Counted from the stretch's first letter, positions 17,948-27,175 are shown. The stretch is DNA of 64,000 bases from Paenibacillus eucommiae (GCF_017874215.1 NZ_JAGGLB010000013.1:1-64000), one strand, 5' to 3'. Made by a program: numbers and translations. Notes: generated by a model not told the origin, from the sequence alone.

Positions 17948-18346
17948 ATGGATCTTTCCGTTGACTTGAGCTTACTGCTGCTCGTTATCGGCTTATCGGG
18001 GTATTTTATCGGATATTTGTTCGTGCGTTCTGCACCTCATCGCTCAGCCTTCGCTTCCTCAGGCATAGATGGCAATAAAAGATTAGAGTCCACGCCAGGC
18101 ATAAGCTTTCTCGGAACGAGATTAGGATGGATTCGCCGTAAACGGCCCTGCCGCAAGAAGCGAAAATCGACCGACGAAGAGCAGCATCCTTCCTTGTACA
18201 TCGCTAACACACAGATGAAATCGATGAAATCAAGGAGGAATTGTATATGCTTTCGTGGATTAGTCCGATTATTTCCGTTTTGGATTCATTGCTCACCTTC
18301 TTCTTCCGGTTGTCCCATGATTGGGGCGCGGCTATTATCCTGCTGA
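17948..18346 (+). CDS. Possible small membrane protein upstream of yidC
   Basis: ATG 17948 follows a very strong GGAGGGAGGTGTGAA site and opens a 132-residue frame. Residues about 8-26 form one hydrophobic helix (LLLLVIGLSGYFIGYLF), followed by a basic region with KKRKST and acidic DEEQ. The frame runs 100 nt into yidC in a different phase, and its last 35 residues look random, so the true end may lie earlier or the gene may carry a frameshift. No family recognised. The ribosome site and membrane helix are the support. Confidence 0.4.
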   Translation: MDLSVDLSLLLLVIGLSGYFIGYLFVRSAPHRSAFASSGIDGNKRLESTPGISFLGTRLGWIRRKRPCRKKRKSTDEEQHPSLYIANTQMKSMKSRRNCICFRGLVRLFPFWIHCSPSSSGCPMIGARLLSC

Positions 18347-18933
18347 CCCTGATGGTTCGTTCCATCCTGTTTGTTTTTAATCTGCGAATGGCCCGGCAGC
18401 AAGTGAAGCAGGCTAGTGTTCAACCTAAACTCAAGCAGCTCAGGGAACAATTTAGCGGCGATATGAGCCGCCTTTCTCAAGAAACCCTAAAGCTGTATAA
18501 CCAATATGGAATCAAACCTTTCGCCATGTTCACCGCAGGACTGCTGCAAATGCCTGTCTTCATGGGCATGTATGGACTTTTCAAGAGTCATGGAGCTGCG
18601 ATGAGTTCACTGCTCCTCCCATGGGTATCTAACCTGGGGCAGTACGATCCTTGGCATATCATCCCTATTGTTTGCTCCATCTTTTCATTCATCAGTTACC
18701 TAGTACCTTTGACTAATGAACTGATAGCGATGCAATCATTCAACCAGCGCATCGGTATGTCGCTGTTGTTTGCCGGGATCTTTCTGGTTGTGATGTGGAA
18801 ATCACCGGTTGCTCTGGCCCTCTACTGGACAACAAACTCAGTCTTCGCCATCTTGGAGCGCATCTTTTATCGTACAAAGCTTGGCAGGGCCATGCTGCTG
18901 CGGGGAAATCATATGGAACCGAGTGCGGCCTGA
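18247..18933 (+). CDS. yidC: Membrane protein insertase, YidC/Oxa1 family
   Basis: A 228-residue YidC/Oxa1 homolog that inserts proteins into the cytoplasmic membrane. Five hydrophobic segments are visible, with the family pattern WGAAIILLTLMVRSILF, a conserved Arg inside the first conserved helix, a coiled basic loop (about 60-95), and GLLQMPVFMGMYG. There is no lipoprotein signal or Cys near the start, unlike the SpoIIIJ/YqjG type of Bacillus, so it looks like an extra paralog. ATG 18247 follows AAGGAGG by 8 nt. A terminator follows. Confidence 0.9.
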   Translation: MLSWISPIISVLDSLLTFFFRLSHDWGAAIILLTLMVRSILFVFNLRMARQQVKQASVQPKLKQLREQFSGDMSRLSQETLKLYNQYGIKPFAMFTAGLLQMPVFMGMYGLFKSHGAAMSSLLLPWVSNLGQYDPWHIIPIVCSIFSFISYLVPLTNELIAMQSFNQRIGMSLLFAGIFLVVMWKSPVALALYWTTNSVFAILERIFYRTKLGRAMLLRGNHMEPSAA

Positions 18934-18979
18934 GACATCTGCAAACAGAAACAACTGTAAGAGAAACAATTGCAACAGA

Positions 18980-19012
18980 AACAACCGAAGGTTAGGCCTC
19001 CGGTTGTTTTTA
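18980..19012 (+). terminator. Terminator of yidC
   Basis: AACAACCGAAGG and CCTCCGGTTGTT pair around TTAGG, followed by TTTT. It lies about 45 nt after the yidC stop. Confidence 0.8.
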
Positions 19013-19175
19013 CTTTGATCATCTGCTCCTGAGTAAAGGGGATCCATTGAAGATCGTGTTCATGACGTGGTTGCATGAGGAGGAAATGGACAGCCGACAA
19101 GGTTTTTCTCTTATTTGGAAGAGATTTCCTAGTGAGCGTAGGCCAGGAAATGAAGAGCTGACCCTTCCCTGCTAC

Positions 19176-19364
19176 TTTAACGATGTTTTTCATCGTTAAA
19201 TGCCGGGGGGCGGCTCCACATTCATACTTTAACGATGAAAAACATCGTTAAAATCCCTTTTTTCTCCCTAGAAGGGCCATCTCTCCTCTTTTAACGATGA
19301 ACATCATCATTAAAGTGGCTGATTGACCCAGAAATCCTGCTTTAACGATGAAAAACATCGTTAA
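19176..19364. repeat. Palindrome cluster (TTTAACGATG family), cluster 1, four copies
   Basis: Four copies of TTTAACGATG-N5-CATCGTTAAA lie at 19176-19200, 19228-19252, 19290-19314 (imperfect, CATCATTAAA) and 19341-19364. The flanking DNA at 19085-19160 also resembles parts of the mosaic element at 34230-34310 and 44990-45060. Nothing else stands out in the 19018-19453 gap. Confidence 0.9.
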
Positions 19365-19453
19365 GTGGTTAGGTGAAGCACACGCTCAATTCGTATCAGC
19401 AGCACCGAACATTCACCTGTTCCAGCACTAGTTAATACTAGCGGCCAATCCAA

Positions 19454-20254
19454 TTACCAGTTCGTATACCCGCCGTCCACGATCAGATTTTGCCCTGTCA
19501 TGTAACGCGATGCATCCGATGCCAGAAACACAACCGGGCCTTTCAAATCATGTTCGTCAGCAAAACGATTCATCGGCGTAAGGCTTAAATAGGTGTCAAT
19601 CAGAGCCTGCGATCCGATCTCATCTTTTGTACCAGCAATATTGTTGCCGCCCGGACTGATGCTGTTCACCCTGATGTTATATTTCCCATAAAAGTTAGCC
19701 AGCCACTTGGTCATGCCGAACATGGCCGATTTCGTATATGTATACTCAAGTCCGCTGACGGAGCCGTTCTGTTCATACATCGGGAAATAAGGGCCGACTA
19801 CACCCATGATGGAGGATATATTAATAATGCTGCCTTTGCCCTGTTTGCGCATATATTTAATAACCGCCTTGGTCATCAGCATCGTTCCGGTTCCGTTAAT
19901 ACGCTCCGAAGCTTCCCATAGCTCCGCCTCGGCGTCTTCGAGATTCTGATTGCCTGCACGAGAAACAGCACAGTTCACTAGAGTGTCGATAGAGCCATAT
20001 TGCTCCGCCACCTGGTTGGCAAGAGCGTTAATGCTCTCTTCCTTGGACAAATCCAAATGCATCGCTACCGCCTTATGACCAGCCTTCGTAAATTTCTCAG
20101 CGGCAGCCTCGCAAGCATCCAGCTCATTCCCCGCTACGATAACAAGCGCCCCGGCCTCACAGAGTCCCAGACATAAATGCTGCCCGTATACCCCGGAACC
20201 GCCAGTAACAATCGCAACTTTTCCGTCTAATCTGAACATATCCATCGTATTCAT
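19454..20254 (-). CDS. Short-chain dehydrogenase/reductase
   Basis: A 266-residue classical SDR. It shows the cofactor motif TGGSGVYG (residues about 17-24), the NCA equivalent of NNAG, an active-site Ser in SIINISSIMG, the catalytic YTYTK motif (Tyr and Lys, about 175-179), and the C-terminal LIVDGGY. It is similar in type to gluconate 5-dehydrogenase-like SDRs, but the substrate is unknown. I place the start at ATG 20254 behind GGGGGATT. It lies 25 nt downstream of the peroxiredoxin gene and is probably cotranscribed with it. Confidence 0.87.
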   Translation of the reverse strand: MNTMDMFRLDGKVAIVTGGSGVYGQHLCLGLCEAGALVIVAGNELDACEAAAEKFTKAGHKAVAMHLDLSKEESINALANQVAEQYGSIDTLVNCAVSRAGNQNLEDAEAELWEASERINGTGTMLMTKAVIKYMRKQGKGSIINISSIMGVVGPYFPMYEQNGSVSGLEYTYTKSAMFGMTKWLANFYGKYNIRVNSISPGGNNIAGTKDEIGSQALIDTYLSLTPMNRFADEHDLKGPVVFLASDASRYMTGQNLIVDGGYTNW

Positions 20255-20279
20255 ACGGAATCCCCCGAACTTAGTAGTT

Positions 20280-20765
20280 TTATAGTTTGGCAGAGCCATG
20301 GCTTCGAATGTACTCGAGTGCCTCTTCCACGTGATTCTTCACCCTGAGCTTGCGCCACTCCTTAACCAATATGCCTTTTTTATTGATGACAAAGGTTGAA
20401 CGTTCAATGCCCATAAATTCTTTTCCATACAGCTTTTTCCACTGCCATACCTCATACAGCTCAGCCACCTTGTGATCCTCATCCGCAAGCAGTAAAAAGG
20501 GCAGATCGTATTTTTCAATAAATTTTTGATGCCTGGCAATTGAATCCATACTGACACCCAAAATAACAGTATTTAGTCCCTTAAAGTCATCACTGCGATC
20601 CCGAAAATCACAAGCTTCAGTCGTACAGCTGGGAGTCATATCCTTAGGGTAAAAGAATAACACCACATTTTTTCCTTTAAAATCAGATAGTTTAACACGC
20701 TCTCCATTGCTGGCCTCAAGCTTAAAATCCGGCGCTCGTGCACCTATTTCAATCTTCAACGTCAT
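20280..20765 (-). CDS. bcp: Thiol peroxidase, Bcp/PrxQ family
   Basis: A 161-residue peroxiredoxin that reduces peroxides using thioredoxin. It has the family pattern FFYPKDMTPSCTTEACDFRD, where the first Cys (about residue 45) is peroxidatic and the second, five residues on, is the expected resolving Cys. Start ATG 20765 follows GGAGGG with only 3-4 nt of spacer, slightly tight. An SDR gene follows on the same strand. Confidence 0.93.
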   Translation of the reverse strand: MTLKIEIGARAPDFKLEASNGERVKLSDFKGKNVVLFFYPKDMTPSCTTEACDFRDRSDDFKGLNTVILGVSMDSIARHQKFIEKYDLPFLLLADEDHKVAELYEVWQWKKLYGKEFMGIERSTFVINKKGILVKEWRKLRVKNHVEEALEYIRSHGSAKL

Positions 20766-20940
20766 AATCCCTCCAAACCTTCCAAACCATCCAAATCCTT
20801 CGCTATCTTCCCAACCAACTAACCTTAGCTGCCCGCTTTCTGAGTAAAGGGGATAGTGAACAGAGTAAGGTCTTCGCCCTGATTCCTTTATCCTATTTCC
20901 CATCCCTATCCTATCCCCTTACACTCATGTCCTCATATTC

Positions 20941-21726
20941 CTATGAGCCTGCGCCGCGGTACTGCTTAACGCCATAATTCCAAACTATGATCCCAAAGGC
21001 AAAGAAGACAATTCCTATTACCGGAGTCAAAAGAGCAAAGCTTGCCCAATTCTCAGGATCCAGGAAATAAGCTGACGGATAAAAACCAACAAAGGCAAAA
21101 GGCATGATCCATGTCAAAATGCCGCGAAGCAGCTTGTTATAAATCGTAACCGGATAACGGCCATAATTCTGAATGTTCCACATCATCGGGAGAATCCCCG
21201 TCGGAGCATCTGAAAAGAAAGAGAGCGCCGTAAGCGAGACGTAAATGCCTGCATAAATGAGGATTGAGCCTCCCACAAGCACTATGAGCATGAGCAAGTC
21301 AGAACCGTGAAACGGCAGCCCAAGGCTTGACCATGAGTATGCCATGACAATGATTCCAGCAAGTGCGCTGAACAAAGATGCAGGGTCCAAATTTTCAAGC
21401 ATAATCTGCCAAAGATTGTACGCCGGACGGGTCAGAATGCGATCCATTTCCCCTTTGACAATATAGCGCTCGCTAAATCCCCATAAATTAAAGAAAGTAC
21501 TAAACAATCCGTAAGGGATCATAAAATATCCGTATATGAACAAAATTTGTTCTCTATTCCACTCGCCAAGCAGCGGGGTCTGCTGAAAAACAATCAGGAT
21601 AAAGAAAAGGTTAAGTCCGTTAAACAACAGATCGGACAAGACTTCGATCCAAAAGTCGGAGCGGTAGGTAAGGCGGGTCTTCAAGTAATTTTTCAGATAA
21701 TCAACAACTAGCGATATATAGAACAT
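20941..21726 (-). CDS. ABC-2 family transporter permease
   Basis: A 261-residue protein with about six hydrophobic segments and the ABC-2 permease pattern. The conserved stretch VKGEMDRILTRPAYNLWQ resembles the DUF990-type partner permeases. It is the third gene of an ATPase-permease-permease set. Its start lies 4 nt after the preceding permease's stop, so translation is probably coupled. Such sets export lipids, peptides or antibiotics; the substrate is unknown here. Confidence 0.87.
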   Translation of the reverse strand: MFYISLVVDYLKNYLKTRLTYRSDFWIEVLSDLLFNGLNLFFILIVFQQTPLLGEWNREQILFIYGYFMIPYGLFSTFFNLWGFSERYIVKGEMDRILTRPAYNLWQIMLENLDPASLFSALAGIIVMAYSWSSLGLPFHGSDLLMLIVLVGGSILIYAGIYVSLTALSFFSDAPTGILPMMWNIQNYGRYPVTIYNKLLRGILTWIMPFAFVGFYPSAYFLDPENWASFALLTPVIGIVFFAFGIIVWNYGVKQYRGAGS

Positions 21727-21730
21727 GGCT

Positions 21731-22525
21731 TCACCCTCCCTGCACGAACAAGCGTGTCCGGGCTTTGACCCAAAGAATGCCTATAGGAATAATCAGCAGG
21801 ATAAACCAGGCAAACTGGATGCCCAGCACCTGGGCAGCGGCGGAGCCTGTCAATCTTCCGGTGAAATAGGAGCCCGGCAAGTAAGTAATGGCCTGGAAAG
21901 GAAGCAGCTCCAGCGCTTTGGATGTCCAACCCGGGAATAAAGAGATCGGGATAATCAGGCCTGAAAATAGATCAACCGCCACCCGTTTCATCCGCATCAG
22001 TCCTTCATTGTTCTCCAGAAAAAAGGCAAACAATCCGGTAATGATATTAATTTGCGAGTTGATCAGAAAGCTGAACATCAGCATTGGGGCATACAGCAGC
22101 CATTTGGACGGCTCGGTCGGAAGCTCAACCGGAAAAAGCAGAGATACAATCAGCATGCCCGGAACCATAAAGAGCAAAAGCCGGAATAATCCTTCACCGA
22201 GGCCCTGCATAATTTTGACCATTACATAATTGTAAGGACGGATGAACTGGATCGCGACGCTCCCATCACGAATTTCACTCGCAATCTCACGATCCAGGTT
22301 ATTGAAGTAAAAAGCTCTGCCCATCCAGGAAACGACAACATACGTAGTCATCTGGCTGAGGGTGAGCCCTCCAAGCTCCTGCTGACTGCCAAAAATGGCC
22401 TTCCATAAGAAATAATAAGAGCCTATATTCAACGCATAAATGAGAATGCCACTGTAATAATTCACTCTATATGCAAGCATCATAAGAAACCGGATACGAA
22501 TCAGCTCTAAATAAGCACTAAGCAT
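21731..22525 (-). CDS. ABC-2 family transporter permease (DUF990-type)
   Basis: A 264-residue integral membrane protein with about six helices. The signature EIRDGSVAIQFIRPYNYV is equivalent to the GEMDRILTRP stretch of its neighbour, so the two permeases are probably diverged halves of one heterodimeric channel. Its start overlaps the end of the ATPase gene by 8 nt. Second gene of the exporter operon. Confidence 0.87.
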   Translation of the reverse strand: MLSAYLELIRIRFLMMLAYRVNYYSGILIYALNIGSYYFLWKAIFGSQQELGGLTLSQMTTYVVVSWMGRAFYFNNLDREIASEIRDGSVAIQFIRPYNYVMVKIMQGLGEGLFRLLLFMVPGMLIVSLLFPVELPTEPSKWLLYAPMLMFSFLINSQINIITGLFAFFLENNEGLMRMKRVAVDLFSGLIIPISLFPGWTSKALELLPFQAITYLPGSYFTGRLTGSAAAQVLGIQFAWFILLIIPIGILWVKARTRLFVQGG

Positions 22526-23594
22526 GGCCGATCGTTTCCTTTTCTTCCTTTTCAGAAGTTATGTCTGCATTGTCCCCAGTGTTACTTGAGCTGTTACTTG
22601 AGCCTGATTTATAAATCTCACGGACAATATCCTCCGTGTTGATTTCCACAATTTTGATATCCCGGATCGACAGTACGCCAACGACGCGGCTTAGCACCTC
22701 CGAGATATTGACGCGATCTTGCGGGATAAGCACCTTGGCCCTCCGCTCATCGATAAGCTCCCAGGCGGTTTCAAGTCCTGCGGTCAGCTCATGAAGACGA
22801 GCCAGCGTGATCGGATTGTCGAAGTCGAGGAACACCTCTTTGCCTTTGCCCCATTTCGCCTTCAGCTCTTCGAGTCCTCCATCGTAAATAATACGGCCAT
22901 CATCCAGCATGATTACCCGCGAGCACAAGGCTTCAATGTCCTGCAGATCGTGAGTTGTAAGCAAAATAGTCGTTCCATAGCGCTGGTTCATGGAGATTAG
23001 AAATTCGCGAATTTCTGTTTTCACTACGATATCCAGGCCAATCGTCGGCTCGTCCAAAAATAAAATCGATGGATTATGCAGCAGCGAAGCCGCCAGCTCA
23101 CAACGCATCCTCTGACCAAGGCTCAGCTTACGCACCGGACGGGACAGAATATCCTCCAGCTGCAGACGCTGCACCAGTTCATCGAGCCGCACTTTGAAAT
23201 CTTGATCTGAAACCCTGTATACCTTTTTCAGCAATTGAAAGGATTCTATAACTCCTATGTCCCACCAAAGCTGGCTGCGCTGGCCAAAAACGACACCAAT
23301 GCCGGAGACAAACTTCTCTCTTTCCTTATAAGGCACGAAGCCGTTGACGCGAATTTCCCCAGATGTGGGGACGAGAATACCGGTGAGCATTTTGATCGTG
23401 GTAGATTTTCCGGCTCCATTCTCTCCAATATATCCGCAAATTTCACCTTTGGGGATTTGAAAGCTGATGTCCTTAACAGCAGCTACTTCCTTATACTGAC
23501 GTTGAAATAAATCCTGCAGAGCACCCTTTAATCCTCCGCGGTTCTGCTGCACTTTGAAGTCCTTGCGGAGCAGTTGAACATCTATAGCTGGCAT
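22518..23594 (-). CDS. ABC transporter ATP-binding protein
   Basis: A 358-residue ATPase that powers the two permeases downstream. It has Walker A GENGAGKST (about 58-66), the ABC signature LSLGQRMR (about 156-163), Walker B ILFLDEPTIGLD and the H-loop TTHDL. The N-terminus has a 30-residue leader strand before the core, and the C-terminal extension (about 240-330) has a Ser/Asn- and Glu-rich tail. Start ATG 23594 overlaps AGGAGGGTAT. First gene of the operon, divergent from the LCP gene. Confidence 0.92.
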   Translation of the reverse strand: MPAIDVQLLRKDFKVQQNRGGLKGALQDLFQRQYKEVAAVKDISFQIPKGEICGYIGENGAGKSTTIKMLTGILVPTSGEIRVNGFVPYKEREKFVSGIGVVFGQRSQLWWDIGVIESFQLLKKVYRVSDQDFKVRLDELVQRLQLEDILSRPVRKLSLGQRMRCELAASLLHNPSILFLDEPTIGLDIVVKTEIREFLISMNQRYGTTILLTTHDLQDIEALCSRVIMLDDGRIIYDGGLEELKAKWGKGKEVFLDFDNPITLARLHELTAGLETAWELIDERRAKVLIPQDRVNISEVLSRVVGVLSIRDIKIVEINTEDIVREIYKSGSSNSSSNTGDNADITSEKEEKETIGHA

Positions 23595-23641
23595 ATACCC
23601 TCCTACAAAAACTGCTATTTTGCGATATTTTATGACTAAAC

Positions 23642-23671
23642 TTGCTATGACAGTTTCTTACCATCTATAAT
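23642..23671 (+). promoter_or_regulatory. Promoter of the LCP gene
   Basis: TTGCTA (23642-23647), an 18-nt spacer and a perfect TATAAT (23666-23671) lie 65 nt upstream of the LCP start, in the divergent gap with the ABC operon. Confidence 0.6.
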
Positions 23672-23735
23672 ATGATACATGAAAACAGTTAAATGAAAAA
23701 GTGCAGATTATTATGACTTGGAAGGAGCATCATCG

Positions 23736-24746
23736 ATGCGAAAGTTTAAATGGATCCTGCTAATTATTTTAGTAGCGATTCTGGGCACGGCTGGCTATTA
23801 TGGATATTCATTTTATAAATTTGCGAACGATATTTCAACCGATGATCATGGTGGAGATAAGCCTTTTACAACCAACCAGAATGTGATAGATAAAGGAAAG
23901 GATTACGAGCCTCCTAAATGGGAAGGCAAGCAGAGAGTCAACATTCTTTTGCTTGGTGGAGATACCCGGGGTCTTGATTCCAATGATCTGCCCCGTTCCG
24001 ATAGTTTAATGGTCGCCTCTATCGACCCGGTCAGTAAAAAAGCGCACTTATTTTCAATTTTACGTGATACGTATGTGAAGATTCCGGGCAGTGGACAAGA
24101 CCGCATTAATGCCGCAATTGCTATTGGCGGGCCGAATCTAGCTATGAAAACCGTCAGTGATTTGCTGGGAATTCCTGTTCAATATTACGTTTACACCGAC
24201 TTTGAGGGCTTTATTGCACTAATTGATGCCATTAATGGCATTGAACTTGATGTTGAAAAAAATATGAAATATAGCGATTCGGCAGATGGTCATGTATATG
24301 ACATCGATCTGAAAAAGGGCGTACAGCATCTTACTGGTAAAACAGCGCTTCAATATGTAAGGTTCCGTCACGATGCTCTTTCCGATTATTCACGCACTGA
24401 ACGTCAGCGCAAATTTCTGACAGCTGTCGCCGAAAAGATGCAGACAACTTCGTCTATTCTTAAGCTTCCGAAAATTCTGAACGCCATTGATCCTTATATC
24501 AAAACGAATCTCAGCGTTACCGATATGCTTAAGCTCGTTCAGTTGGGCTTTGAAGCCAAGGCAGATGGCATTGTAACGGCTCAGATACCGCCTCCGAACT
24601 TATTGCAGGAAAAAAATGTCGGCGGCGCCTCTGTCATTGGTGTGAATGTTGACAGGCTGCAGCTATTTATCCAAGATACGTTCAACAAAACGGAAGAAGT
24701 GAATGCGGAGACGTCTCCAACTCCTTCCTCTTCTCCATCCAGGTAA
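23736..24746 (+). CDS. LytR-CpsA-Psr (LCP) family protein
   Basis: A 336-residue membrane-anchored enzyme of the LCP family, which attaches teichoic acids or other glycopolymers to peptidoglycan from undecaprenyl-pyrophosphate carriers. One N-terminal membrane helix (about 3-25) precedes the LCP core with VNILLLGGDTRG, RSDSLMVASI, LRDTYVKIPG, the INAA motif, and VRFRHDALSDYSRTERQRKF with the conserved Arg residues. ATG 23736 follows AAGGAGC. The tail is Ser/Pro-rich. A strong terminator follows. It stands alone, divergent from an ABC exporter. Confidence 0.92.
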   Translation: MRKFKWILLIILVAILGTAGYYGYSFYKFANDISTDDHGGDKPFTTNQNVIDKGKDYEPPKWEGKQRVNILLLGGDTRGLDSNDLPRSDSLMVASIDPVSKKAHLFSILRDTYVKIPGSGQDRINAAIAIGGPNLAMKTVSDLLGIPVQYYVYTDFEGFIALIDAINGIELDVEKNMKYSDSADGHVYDIDLKKGVQHLTGKTALQYVRFRHDALSDYSRTERQRKFLTAVAEKMQTTSSILKLPKILNAIDPYIKTNLSVTDMLKLVQLGFEAKADGIVTAQIPPPNLLQEKNVGGASVIGVNVDRLQLFIQDTFNKTEEVNAETSPTPSSSPSR

Positions 24747-24757
24747 TATCCATACTG

Positions 24758-24790
24758 CCCCTATTTCGGCCTAGCCGGGATGGGGGTTAT
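24758..24790 (+). terminator. Terminator of the LCP gene
   Basis: A 13-bp stem (CCCCTATTTCGGC with GCCGGGATGGGGG, including GU pairs) closes on a CTA loop and is followed by TTATTTATT. Confidence 0.7.
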
Positions 24791-24901
24791 TTATTGTCCG
24801 CTGCTTTTATCTTATAATGGAGAGATGTGGCATACATAGCTTGAACAATAACGCGCCCAGCTTGCATAATAAAAATCACCAGGAAGAAATGGAGCCTATT
24901 T

Positions 24902-26326
24902 ATGGAAAGAACCCGATCTGAATTGCTTTATCAAGAGGCCTTGCAGCATATTGTTGGAGGCGTGAACAGCCCTTCCCGTTCTTTCAAAGCCGTCGGAGGC
25001 GGAGCTCCCGTCTTTATGAAGCGTGCTAAAGGAGCTTATTTCTGGGATGTAGATGACAATCGCTACCTTGACTATTTGGCTGCCTATGGTCCTATTATTA
25101 CCGGACATGCCCATCCTCATGTAACCGCAGCAATTTGCCGCGCTGCGGAGAACGGCACGCTCTATGGAACGCCAACCGAGCTTGAGCTCGAGTTCGCGAA
25201 AATGTTAAAGTCCGCGATCCCATCGCTGGACAAGGTCCGGTTCGTCAACTCCGGCACGGAGGCCGTGATGACGACGATCCGCGTGGCGCGCGCCTACACC
25301 GGGCGCTCCAAGATTGTGAAGTTTGCCGGATGTTACCACGGCCACTCGGATCTGGTGCTTGTCGCCGCGGGCTCCGGCCCGTCGACCTTAGGCATTCCCG
25401 ACAGCGCGGGCGTGCCTCCGAGCATCGCTCAGGAAGTCATTACCGTGCCCTTCAATGATATTCCGGCGCTGGAAGCCGCGCTGGCGCGTTGGGGCCACGA
25501 AGTGGCGGCCGTCATGGTCGAGCCCATCGTCGGCAACTTCGGCATGGTCATGCCCCATGCCGGCTACCTCGAGCAGCTTTGCGCCGCTGCCCGCAGCCAT
25601 GGAGCCCTCGTCATCTACGACGAGGTCATCACCGCCTTCCGCTTCCACTATGGAGCGGCGCAGACCTACCCCGGCCTCCCGCTGGCGGAGGCCGGAGGCT
25701 CCCCAGCCAGCGCGCTGCTGGCTGGCACAGCCGGCGCCGCTGGCGCGCCAGCAACCGAGGCCGCGGCCGCATCCGAGGCGGCGGCATCAAAGGCGGCGGC
25801 ATACTTCGCCGCGATCGAGCCGGACCTTACGGCCCTCGGCAAAATCATCGGCGGCGGGCTGCCGATTGGGGCCTACGGGGGCCGTAAGGCCGTGATGGAG
25901 CAGGTCGCGCCTCTCGGACCTGCTTATCAGGCCGGCACGATGGCGGGGAATCCCGCCTCCATCGCCGCCGGCATCGCCTGCCTGCAGGTGCTGCAGCAGG
26001 ACGGTGTTTACGCCAAGCTCGAGCAGCTTGGCGAGACGCTTGCCGAAGGCATCCGCGCAGCGGCAGACCGTCATGGCATCGCCTTGACGGTCAACCGCAT
26101 CGCGAGTGCCTTCTCGACCCACTTCTGCGACCATCCGGTGACGGATTACGCAGAAGCTCAAGACACAGACGGCGAACGCTTCGCCCGGTTCTTCCGTCTT
26201 ATGCTGGAGGAAGGCATCTGCCTCGCTCCTTCCAAATATGAGGCATGGTTCCTTACCACAGCCCATACCGAAGAAGATATCGCCTTTACGCTCGATGCTG
26301 TAGACCGTGCATTCAAAGCAATGTAA
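24902..26326 (+). CDS. Glutamate-1-semialdehyde 2,1-aminomutase with Ala-rich insertion
   Basis: A PLP enzyme of the HemL/GsaB family that turns glutamate-1-semialdehyde into 5-aminolevulinate. Clear marks are GGVNSPSRSFKAVGG at the start, SGTEAVMTTIRVAR, CYHGHSD, the YDEVITAFR loop, and GKIIGGGLPIGAYGG with the PLP lysine. It is 474 residues, against about 430 in the family. The excess is an Ala/Gly-rich block at about residues 259-303 between HYGAAQTYPG and PDLTALGK. The central part (25200-26130) is much richer in GC than its flanks. It is not in a hem operon, which suits the secondary GsaB-type copy. ATG 24902 follows TGGAG. Confidence 0.88.
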   Translation: MERTRSELLYQEALQHIVGGVNSPSRSFKAVGGGAPVFMKRAKGAYFWDVDDNRYLDYLAAYGPIITGHAHPHVTAAICRAAENGTLYGTPTELELEFAKMLKSAIPSLDKVRFVNSGTEAVMTTIRVARAYTGRSKIVKFAGCYHGHSDLVLVAAGSGPSTLGIPDSAGVPPSIAQEVITVPFNDIPALEAALARWGHEVAAVMVEPIVGNFGMVMPHAGYLEQLCAAARSHGALVIYDEVITAFRFHYGAAQTYPGLPLAEAGGSPASALLAGTAGAAGAPATEAAAASEAAASKAAAYFAAIEPDLTALGKIIGGGLPIGAYGGRKAVMEQVAPLGPAYQAGTMAGNPASIAAGIACLQVLQQDGVYAKLEQLGETLAEGIRAAADRHGIALTVNRIASAFSTHFCDHPVTDYAEAQDTDGERFARFFRLMLEEGICLAPSKYEAWFLTTAHTEEDIAFTLDAVDRAFKAM

Positions 26327-26359
26327 ATCATATTTAAAATCATATTTTTACTTACTTAA

Positions 26360-27075
26360 AGTAAACGTCTTGCGGCGTCCTTTGATGTGCGTGCTCGTTG
26401 CGCTAGTGCTTGGGAGAGATAAGGGGTATGTATGAGCTCCAATTGCTGAAGCACCCCTGCAACTGAGAGGAGCTGATGCTTTACGATGTTTTTCATCGTT
26501 AAAAGCATCAGTTCCGCTCCATATCCTTACTTTAACGATGAAAAACATCGTTAAAATCCCCTTTAACCACCCTGGAAGGCCATCCGACCTCTTTTAACGA
26601 TGAAAATCATCATTAACGCGACGAATTGACCTGGAACACTTGTTTTAACGATGAAAAACATCGTTAAGTGGAGCACACTCATTTCGGCGGAGGGCGGACT
26701 GCTTCTAGAGATGCTACTAACTACTAACGCTCATCCTCCCCACATACACTTTCCTTTTAGGCTTCCTTCTACTTCCCTCTTACTTCTTCTCACTTCCTTT
26801 TTCTTCCTTTTACTCTTTTACTTCCCTTTATTTCCTTCCCTCTCAGCTACAAAGTGTCGAACGTGTCACGCGCAAACAAACTGCAAGCAGAGCAAAAGAA
26901 ATTTCTTTCTGAGGGAAAGGGATAGTGGCGATAGGAAAATCTGAGCTTCCTTTCTGACTCCCTCAGAGAATAGAGGGTCACACTGCCTACTTTTCCACTG
27001 TAAAGCTGCACTGTGTAATCGGGAACTTTCCACTCCAGGCCTCACCCTCAAAACTTACACTTTCTAAAAAAACCA
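26360..27075. repeat. Mosaic intergenic element, copy II (modules A, palindromes, D)
   Basis: This gap starts with module A (CTTGCGGCGTCC-TTTGATGTGCGTG, about 26369-26450) and carries the palindrome cluster. It ends with module D (26909-27066: GAGGGAAAGGGATAGTGG...GATAGGAAAATCTG...TTTCTGACTCCCT...). The same modules in the same order occur at 33925-34660 and, without A, at 44866-45573. Short open frames inside it have no ribosome sites. Confidence 0.85.
26480..26667. repeat. Palindrome cluster (TTTAACGATG family), cluster 2, four copies
   Basis: Copies lie at 26480-26503 (one A short, with arms extended by CTGATGC/GCATCAG), 26531-26555, 26593-26616 (imperfect) and 26644-26667. Order, spacing and even the degenerate third copy match clusters 1 and 4. 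Confidence 0.9.
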
Positions 27076-27079
27076 CAAG

Positions 27080-27175
27080 TAAACACGCCTTGGGGAGTCC
27101 TTTTGAGGTGCATGTTCGTTGCGTTGGTAGTTGGGGGAGAGAATGGCTGTGGACTCCAGCCGCTGTCCATCGTGC
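27080..27175. repeat. Solo copy of mosaic module A
   Basis: Starting ACGCCTTGGGGAGTCC and running through GAATGGCTGTGGACTCCAGC, this is another copy of module A plus the start of module B, directly after copy II. Confidence 0.7.

Noticed and set aside
19176..19364. CRISPR array
   Set aside because: Repeats are palindromes at irregular spacing with related, not unique, intervening sequence, and no cas gene is present.
26651..26944. Hypothetical protein frame in the mosaic element
   Set aside because: It consists of repeat sequence and a pyrimidine-rich low-complexity stretch, without a ribosome site.
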